36,154 nt of DNA from Lentisphaeria bacterium (GTDB lineage Bacteria > Verrucomicrobiota > Lentisphaeria > Victivallales > UBA1829). Numbering within the stretch: the stretch's first letter is position 1; each line of letters starts with the position of its first letter. The stretch lies in the NCBI GenBank assembly GCA_017541665.1, contig JAFXYP010000027.1, forward strand, positions 1 through 36,154, in the 5' to 3' direction. A program made the position numbers and the translations under genes. The notes under the pieces were generated by a model. It saw only the letters and a list, made by a program, of their open reading frames with translations. It searched no databases and was not told the DNA's origin. This document shows positions 31,421 to 36,154 of the stretch, in pieces.

Positions 31421-33868
31421 TCAGTCGAGCGTGACGGAGACGGATTTGCCAGTGTATTTGACGGTCTTGCACTTTTCGACGGGGGTGCGGTTCTCCCCGA
31501 CGCCGACGCCCCCCGCGACCTTGACGATGCGGAACGTGCGTTCCTTCAGCATGCCGGGGAAGCTGCCCTTCACGTCGCCGATGGTGAGCGTGTTCCTGTT
31601 TTTCTCGTAGGTGAACTTGATGGTGCTGAACGCGCCCTTCTCGTAGTTGTAGTTGTCGAACTCGTCCTCGTAGAGCGTGAATGTGCCGTCCGCGCCCGGA
31701 TAGACGCGGATCTCGAGGTCGTCCCATTTTTTCTGTTCGGCGTATTCGACCGGTTCGGCGACCGGGATGATGCTGCCGGCCTTCACGAACAGCGGCACGA
31801 GGTCGAGCGGGGCGGCGACGGAGACGGTCTGGCCGCCGGAGAAGCTCCTGCCGGTGTGGAAATCGTAGAAGCTGGATCCCTCGGGGAGGTAGACGTCCCA
31901 GTTTTTGGTCTGCCGGACGTCGATGCGGTTGTTCGCGAGGTACATGGACTTCAGGACCGGGGCGACGAGCAGGGATTTGCCGAACAGGAATTCGGTTTCG
32001 AGCTTGTGCGTCTTCTTGTCTTTTGGGAAGTCGGCGAAGAGCGGGCGCATCATGGAGCCGCGGTTCGCGGAGACGTCGTACATCATGGAGTAGATGTACG
32101 GGAGGAAGGCGTAGCGCGTCCGGATGGCGCGGACCATGGCGTCGTACACCGGTTCGCCCTCGCTGCCGAAATAATAGATCTCGCGCGGGCCGTCGGTGCC
32201 GTGGCTGCGCATCATGGGGGTGAACGCGCCGAACTGCATCCAGCGCGCATAGAGCTCGGCGAAGGCGATGTTCCGGGAGCGGTTCGGGTAGTTCCACAGG
32301 AAGAAGCCGCCGATGTCGGCGTTCCAGTAGGGCAGTCCGACGAGGCTCATGTTCAGGCCGCACGCGATCTGGTCCTTCAGGGAGTCCCAGCTGGTGACGG
32401 TGTCGCCGGACCAGGTGTTCGTGCCGAACCTCTGCTGGCCGGCGTAGGCGCAGCGCGTGAGGATGAAGATGCGCTTCTTCCCCTCGGGGTCATCGGCGCG
32501 CTGGTGTTCGTAGACGCCGCCGGTGGTGTAGAAGGGGTAGAGGTTGCGGACGCGGCGGAACGTGCCCAGCGCGGTCGGGAGGTCGAAGTCGGCGTCCTTG
32601 ATGTTGTGGTGGTCCGGCTCGGTGGAGTCCATCCACCAGGCGTCGGGGCCGTAGTCCAGAAGTTTTTTTGCATAGCTCCAGTAGATGTCGCGGGCTTCCT
32701 GCCCGTAGGGATCGTAGGGGCGCGCGCCGCCGGATCCGCCGACGGAGGTGCTGTTCGGCCAGGTGTCGATGTCGAGGAGGAATCCTTTTTCCTTCATGAC
32801 CTTGAACTGCTCGGTCTTCTGCCCGAAGTCGGGCCAGATCACGAGCATGGCGTGGGCGTTCAGCTCATGCACGCGGTCGAACATCTTCTTCGGTTCGGGG
32901 AAGCCGGGGTTCAGGAACTGCATGGCGTTCCAGTAGTCGTTGTTCTCGCCCCAGTACTGCCAGTCCTGGATGATGCCGTCGAGCGGGATGTGGAGCTGGC
33001 GGTATTTCTCGACGACTTCGAGGAGCTCGGCCTGCGTCTTGTAGCGTTCGCGGCTCTGCCAGAATCCGAGCGTCCACAGCGCCTGCATCGGGGTGTCGCC
33101 AGTGAGCTTGCGCATCTGGGCGACGACGCCGTCCGTGGAGCCGCCGTACATGAAGTAGTAGTCCAGGTTCTCGCCGTCCTTGAACATGAAGTTCAGGACG
33201 TTGTCCTTCTCCTCGAACTCGCCGCTCGCCGGGTTGTCCAGGAAAACGCCGTAGCCCTTGACGGTCTGGAACATCGGGACGGAGACGAACCGGTAGCCCT
33301 GGTGGATCGGAAACTTGCTGCCGCGCTGGGAGAACTTGTCGTTCTGCGGCTGGCCGAACCCGTAAATCTCCTCGTCGGGGTCCACGCGGAACCGTGCCGT
33401 AACGGTGTTCGTCTTCCCGCTGGGATACTCCACGGGCTCCATCTTGAACGGCGCGGCGGCGTCCTCGGCGAGAAGGTGCCTGTTGCCGTTCCGGTAGACG
33501 AACGAGATCGCGCCGGTCTTCCGGTCCAGGACGACTTTCAGCAGGAAGGATTCCGCCGTGATCGTGTCGCCGGTCTTTTGGACCTCGACCTTCACTGTTT
33601 CCGGCTTGAGGATGACGGTGGGCGTGACGAACGGCGTGGCCGTGCTGTCCGCCGGGGTCTTGGTGACGCGGACGATTTCGGGCGTGTAGAAGACGACGGA
33701 CGTGACGACGCCGTTGTCCTCGCTCCGGAATCCGTTTGTTTCTGCGAGTTTACTCATGTTGGTCTTCTGCGGTTCGAACGTTGACGTTGACTGGGCTTCG
33801 TTCGCACAGGATCCGACTGCGGCGGCGACCGCGAGGGCCGTGCAAACGGGGAGGATGAAGTGTTTCAT
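31421..33868 (-). CDS. GH31 alpha-glycosidase (alpha-xylosidase/alpha-glucosidase type), lipoprotein
   Basis: 815 residues. The ATG at 33868 is chosen over far upstream in-frame codons: GGAG stands 7 nt upstream and it opens a lipoprotein signal peptide with lipobox VGSC (Cys21). The GH31 N-terminal beta-sandwich (EEIYGFGQ about 167-172) precedes the barrel with IPLDGIIQDWQYWG (about 294-307), the nucleophile Asp414 in DAWWMDSTEPD and the acid/base Asp489 in TNTWSGD, then NADIGGF. WWMDSTEPD is common in enzymes acting on xyloglucan-type or alpha-glucan oligosaccharides; substrate cannot be fixed. Alone in its transcription unit, with a consensus promoter (33918-33946) and terminator (31362-31388). 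Confidence 0.94.
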   Translation of the reverse strand: MKHFILPVCTALAVAAAVGSCANEAQSTSTFEPQKTNMSKLAETNGFRSEDNGVVTSVVFYTPEIVRVTKTPADSTATPFVTPTVILKPETVKVEVQKTGDTITAESFLLKVVLDRKTGAISFVYRNGNRHLLAEDAAAPFKMEPVEYPSGKTNTVTARFRVDPDEEIYGFGQPQNDKFSQRGSKFPIHQGYRFVSVPMFQTVKGYGVFLDNPASGEFEEKDNVLNFMFKDGENLDYYFMYGGSTDGVVAQMRKLTGDTPMQALWTLGFWQSRERYKTQAELLEVVEKYRQLHIPLDGIIQDWQYWGENNDYWNAMQFLNPGFPEPKKMFDRVHELNAHAMLVIWPDFGQKTEQFKVMKEKGFLLDIDTWPNSTSVGGSGGARPYDPYGQEARDIYWSYAKKLLDYGPDAWWMDSTEPDHHNIKDADFDLPTALGTFRRVRNLYPFYTTGGVYEHQRADDPEGKKRIFILTRCAYAGQQRFGTNTWSGDTVTSWDSLKDQIACGLNMSLVGLPYWNADIGGFFLWNYPNRSRNIAFAELYARWMQFGAFTPMMRSHGTDGPREIYYFGSEGEPVYDAMVRAIRTRYAFLPYIYSMMYDVSANRGSMMRPLFADFPKDKKTHKLETEFLFGKSLLVAPVLKSMYLANNRIDVRQTKNWDVYLPEGSSFYDFHTGRSFSGGQTVSVAAPLDLVPLFVKAGSIIPVAEPVEYAEQKKWDDLEIRVYPGADGTFTLYEDEFDNYNYEKGAFSTIKFTYEKNRNTLTIGDVKGSFPGMLKERTFRIVKVAGGVGVGENRTPVEKCKTVKYTGKSVSVTLD

Positions 33869-33917
33869 GCTTTTGCTCCGGACGTTTCGGGTTGGATGAA
33901 AAGAAATCGTACGCAAT

Positions 33918-33946
33918 ATTATAACGCGGAAAATGGAGATTGTCAA
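33918..33946 (-). promoter_or_regulatory. consensus vegetative promoter of the GH31 gene
   Basis: Minus strand: TTGACA (33946-33941), 17-nt spacer, TATAAT (33923-33918); a perfect match to the sigma-70 consensus. Leader about 43 nt. Confidence 0.85.
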
Positions 33947-34372
33947 CCTCGAAGAACAAACAAAAAACAAGATTCCGAAAAAGTCCTGTAAAGTCCGCGA
34001 TCGTCCAGCGTTCCTTAACTCCCCGGAAAAGAACGGAATCCAGGTTGTTTCTTTCCTCCCTTTATCTTTGCCATTCGCGCCTCGCGATCCCGTAATCAGT
34101 CGAGCGCAAGCGAGCCTTCCGAGGCGGCGCAGCCGCCCCCAGCAACGCGGGAACGCAGTGCGTCCTTCCCGCACATCTTCTTCTCAACGAAGGGAAAAAG
34201 CATAAAAATGAGGAAAAAACATTTGATTTTTCCCCGACAGCATGTAAATTGTTGTTTGGATTCGGGTTCCGTCCTTGTTTTATCCGGATTCCATGTTCAT
34301 TTGTCGTTTCAATCTCATAATTGATTTGATTCCAGTTTAACACAATAAGCTAACCGGAATGGAGAAACTTCC
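33947..34372. other. intergenic stretch between GH31 and the CFI-box gene
   Basis: No credible gene. It holds a hairpin-rich repeat (34097-34172, listed separately), after which composition drops sharply into AT-rich sequence leading to the CFI-box gene. GGAG sits 8 nt before that gene's ATG. No convincing promoter was found for it. Confidence 0.6.
34097..34172 (+). repeat. hairpin-rich dispersed repeat, left copy
   Basis: It shares TCGAGCGCAAGCGAGC (34101-34116 region) and the following CCGAG(G/A)CGGCGCA with the reverse complement of 35942-35972, then CCCAGC...GGGA/GACGCA..TGCGTCC with the reverse complement of 35850-35892. It contains a perfect hairpin GGCGGC-GCA-GCCGCC (34123-34137) and the palindrome ACGCAGTGCGT (34153-34163). 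The right-hand relative is in opposite orientation beyond the CFI-box gene. Confidence 0.75.
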
Positions 34373-35782
34373 ATGAAAACGGAATGCCCGCATTGCGGCC
34401 AACATTATGATGTTGATGAAGAGTACATAGGCCAGGTGGTGGAATGCGTTACCTGCGGAAAAGAGTTTACTGTTAAAACAGGTTCTGATGTCGCAACCAT
34501 TCAAGCGCAGAGACCGGGAGGAAAAATGAAAGCTCTCGTCTGCGAGATGTGCGGATCAACAGACTTGGCTAAACAAAATGGTTTTTTTGTCTGTCAATCA
34601 TGCGGGATTAAGTACTCCTTGGAAGAGGCAAGGAAAATGATGATAGAGGGGACTGTTGATGTTTCCGGTAGTGTCGTCAGAGTAGACAATTCCGCTTCAA
34701 TTGATAATTTTTTTAAGATGGCAAAAAGCGCCTATGAATCAAGCAATCAGAAAGAGGCCGAAAGTTACTGCAATAAAATCATCGAAATAGAACCGGAAAA
34801 CTATAAGGCATGGTTACTAAAAGGCAAGGCTGCCGGATGGCAGTCAACACTTGCCAATCTTCGAATCGAAGAAGCCGTTAATTGTTTTACGAAGGCCGTT
34901 GATAATGCCCCTGAAGACGATGTTAAACGTATAAAAAAGGAGGCGGCGGACGAAATCGGGAGACTTTCCACGGCATTGATGAAGCTTTGCTGCGACAGCT
35001 TTGTCCGTTATCCTTCTGATGACAGTGCAAACAGTATTTTGCAAAACCTGAAACTGGTTCAATTATATACGCTTATCCTGTTTTCCAAATGTGGTGTTAA
35101 GCCTGATGGATTTAAGGAAAATATTGCTACAATGATAAATAATGCAATCGTAACAGCCTGGCAGGATCATGTGTTGAAAGATTATACAGAGGATTCCCAT
35201 CCTTCTAAGTTTATTTGGGAACAGTTCAAGGATAGATGCTTTGCCTGCATAGCAATTGAGCAGGCTGCAATTGATTTAAGTGAAGATGACGATCAGGCGG
35301 ATATTCAGAGATACAAGAACATGATTGATATTACCGAGGAACTTGTCAAATCGAAATCGTGGACGTATTCCGAAGGCGGTTATGTTCCGGAATACAGTCT
35401 TACAATGGAAGCCAAGAATGCAAACATAGACAACATGATGAAGTGGCATGAAAAGATTCACGAAATTGATCCGAATTACAGTGTGCCTCCACGTCCGGCA
35501 GCACCTTCTACAGGAGGTTGTTTTATTGCAACTGCTGTGTACGGGTCGTATGATTGCCCTGAAGTATGGACCTTGAGGCGCTTTCGGGATTACTCCCTTG
35601 GAAAAAACTGGTACGGTCGCCTTTTTATCAAGATGTATTATACTGTAAGCCCGAAACTCGTAAAGCATTTTGGGCACACCAGAATGTTCCAGCTTTTCTG
35701 GAGGAAGAACTTGGATAAGCTGGTAAAAAAGCTGAACCGTCAGGGCATCTCTTCCACACCTTACGTTGACCGCAATTGGTGA
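34373..35782 (+). CDS. zinc-ribbon, TPR-like, CFI-box C-terminal domain protein; probable acquired gene
   Basis: 469 residues. Two zinc ribbons open it: Cys5/Cys8 with Cys25/Cys28 (MJ0042-like) and Cys57/Cys60 with Cys74/Cys77. A helical TPR-like region follows (AKSAYESSNQKEAESYCNKI, IEPENYKAWLLKGKAAG). The C-terminus from about 381 is a CFI-box: GGCFIATAVYGSYDCPEVWT, LRRFRDYSLG, RLFIKMYYTVSPKLVKHFG, a motif attached to varied bacterial proteins, of unknown function. Base use is unlike the neighbours: rows 34741-34800 and 35281-35340 hold 22 and 24 G+C of 60, against 36 in 29821-29880. This and the flanking inverted repeats suggest horizontal acquisition. No enzymatic motif seen. Confidence 0.88.
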   Translation: MKTECPHCGQHYDVDEEYIGQVVECVTCGKEFTVKTGSDVATIQAQRPGGKMKALVCEMCGSTDLAKQNGFFVCQSCGIKYSLEEARKMMIEGTVDVSGSVVRVDNSASIDNFFKMAKSAYESSNQKEAESYCNKIIEIEPENYKAWLLKGKAAGWQSTLANLRIEEAVNCFTKAVDNAPEDDVKRIKKEAADEIGRLSTALMKLCCDSFVRYPSDDSANSILQNLKLVQLYTLILFSKCGVKPDGFKENIATMINNAIVTAWQDHVLKDYTEDSHPSKFIWEQFKDRCFACIAIEQAAIDLSEDDDQADIQRYKNMIDITEELVKSKSWTYSEGGYVPEYSLTMEAKNANIDNMMKWHEKIHEIDPNYSVPPRPAAPSTGGCFIATAVYGSYDCPEVWTLRRFRDYSLGKNWYGRLFIKMYYTVSPKLVKHFGHTRMFQLFWRKNLDKLVKKLNRQGISSTPYVDRNW

Positions 35783-35993
35783 GGCGAGTCCAGCAAGGGT
35801 ATCCTCGCCGGTCTGCAAGGCAAACGCTTATTGATAATCCGATGGAATGAAGGGAAGGGGAGGGACGCATTTTGCGTCCCCGCTTCGCTGGGGCACCGCA
35901 GGCGGTGGTGAAGCAGTGTCCGGCTTCGCTCGGACACGGTTGCGCCGTCTCGGTAAGCTCGCTTGCGCTCGACCGTTTACTTGACCGCGGGGG
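35783..35993 (-). repeat. hairpin-rich repeat tract, right copy
   Basis: Non-coding stretch after the CFI-box stop. It holds consecutive hairpins: GGGACGCA-TTT-TGCGTCCC (35862-35880); CCCC-GCTTCGCT-GGGG (35878-35893); CACCG/CGGTG (35894-35907); GTGTCCG-GCTTCGCT-CGGACAC (35916-35937). Then comes a block matching the reverse complement of the left repeat (about 35942-35972). The strand is given as minus because it is inverted relative to the left copy. Confidence 0.75.
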
Positions 35994-36154
35994 GCGCACA
36001 CACTGCGTGTGCCGAAACAGTGCGCGGCTATGCTCGCGCACACACTGCGTGTGCCGAAACAGTGCGCGGCTATGCTCGCGCACACACTGCGTGTGCCGAA
36101 ACAGTGCGTGGCTACGCTCGCGCACACACTGCGTGTGCCGAAACAGTGCGTGGC
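35994..36154. repeat. 42-bp tandem repeat array, cut by window end
   Basis: Three complete units (35994-36035, 36036-36077, 36078-36119) and a partial fourth (36120-36154). Units 1 and 2 are identical; units 3 and 4 differ by small changes. Each unit folds into GTGCGCG-GCTATGCT-CGCGCAC and GCACAC-ACTGC-GTGTGC, which share bases and so compete. Units abut directly with no spacers, so this is not a CRISPR. 42 is a multiple of 3, so long open frames result on the minus strand, but nothing supports translation. Confidence 0.92.

Noticed and set aside
34062..34343. Minus-strand 93-codon frame between GH31 and the CFI-box gene
   Set aside because: It runs through the hairpin repeat, has no ribosome-binding site and no recognisable sequence.
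35783..35809. Terminator for the CFI-box gene (GGCGAG/CTCGCC)
   Set aside because: A 6-bp stem with a 15-nt loop and no T-run behind it.
35628..36127. Two overlapping minus-strand frames over the 42-bp repeats encoding 14-residue peptide repeats
   Set aside because: The repeat length is a multiple of 3, so frames stay open by default; the stem changes preserve base pairing rather than protein, and one frame runs antisense into the CFI-box gene.
35994..36154. CRISPR array
   Set aside because: The repeats abut directly with no unique spacers, and no cas gene is in the window.

Overview
The window reads as one continuous piece of a GC-rich bacterial chromosome, densely coding apart from its two ends. 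Gene content points to a fermentative, polysaccharide-using member of the PVC superphylum, most likely Lentisphaerota (Victivallales-like). The hints are a PEP-CTERM-like surface protein, PL11/GH31/GH43-type carbohydrate enzymes without SusC/D partners, a ferredoxin-dependent indolepyruvate oxidoreductase, a TM1266-type hydrogenase regulator, and a 29-residue AURKAIP1/COX24 (bS22-like) ribosomal peptide. The taxonomic placement is inference; there is no rRNA or tRNA gene in the window to anchor it.

Layout. 1-333: gene-free edge with a (CTCTG)5 microsatellite and a hairpin. 334-2482 (minus): exported TPR protein and the tiny ribosomal peptide. 2618-8021 (minus): a compact aromatic amino-acid oxidation operon in the order iorB, arylacetate-CoA ligase, aminotransferase, iorA, NUDIX hydrolase. 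8300-10419 (minus): GH43-like lipoprotein, orphan TM1266 regulator and a DUF805 membrane protein, each with its own promoter and terminator. 10701-13962 (minus): an undecaprenyl-phosphate sugar-phosphate transferase overlapping a 718-residue membrane-anchored protein of unknown function. 14072-20581 (minus): OppD-type ATPase, membrane-anchored small protein, mutL, nadE and prepilin peptidase in one tight run.

20801-22726 (plus): PL11 rhamnogalacturonan lyase behind a near-consensus promoter. 22813-24168 (minus): CCA-adding enzyme/poly(A) polymerase family. 24309-26025 (plus): nadD, rsfS and an acidic unknown, joined by 4-base overlaps. 26122-31160 (plus): ECF sigma factor, zinc-binding anti-sigma factor, PEP-CTERM-like protein and a large membrane-anchored TPR protein, which look like one surface/envelope module. 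31421-33868 (minus): GH31 lipoprotein enzyme with a perfect TTGACA-17-TATAAT promoter. 34373-35782 (plus): an AT-rich zinc-ribbon/TPR/CFI-box gene, foreign in composition. It sits between related hairpin-rich repeats in opposite orientation; the right-hand one runs into a 42-bp tandem array cut by the window end.

The most unusual things are: the hairpin array with paired-base covariation and a fixed 8-nt loop; the AT-rich CFI-box gene it flanks; the unknown 718-residue protein tied to a polyprenyl-phosphate glycan gene; a two-domain NAD synthase that seems to have lost the glutaminase cysteine segment; and the sigma/anti-sigma/PEP-CTERM/TPR module. Vegetative promoters in the window share an unusual TATATT -10 hexamer.
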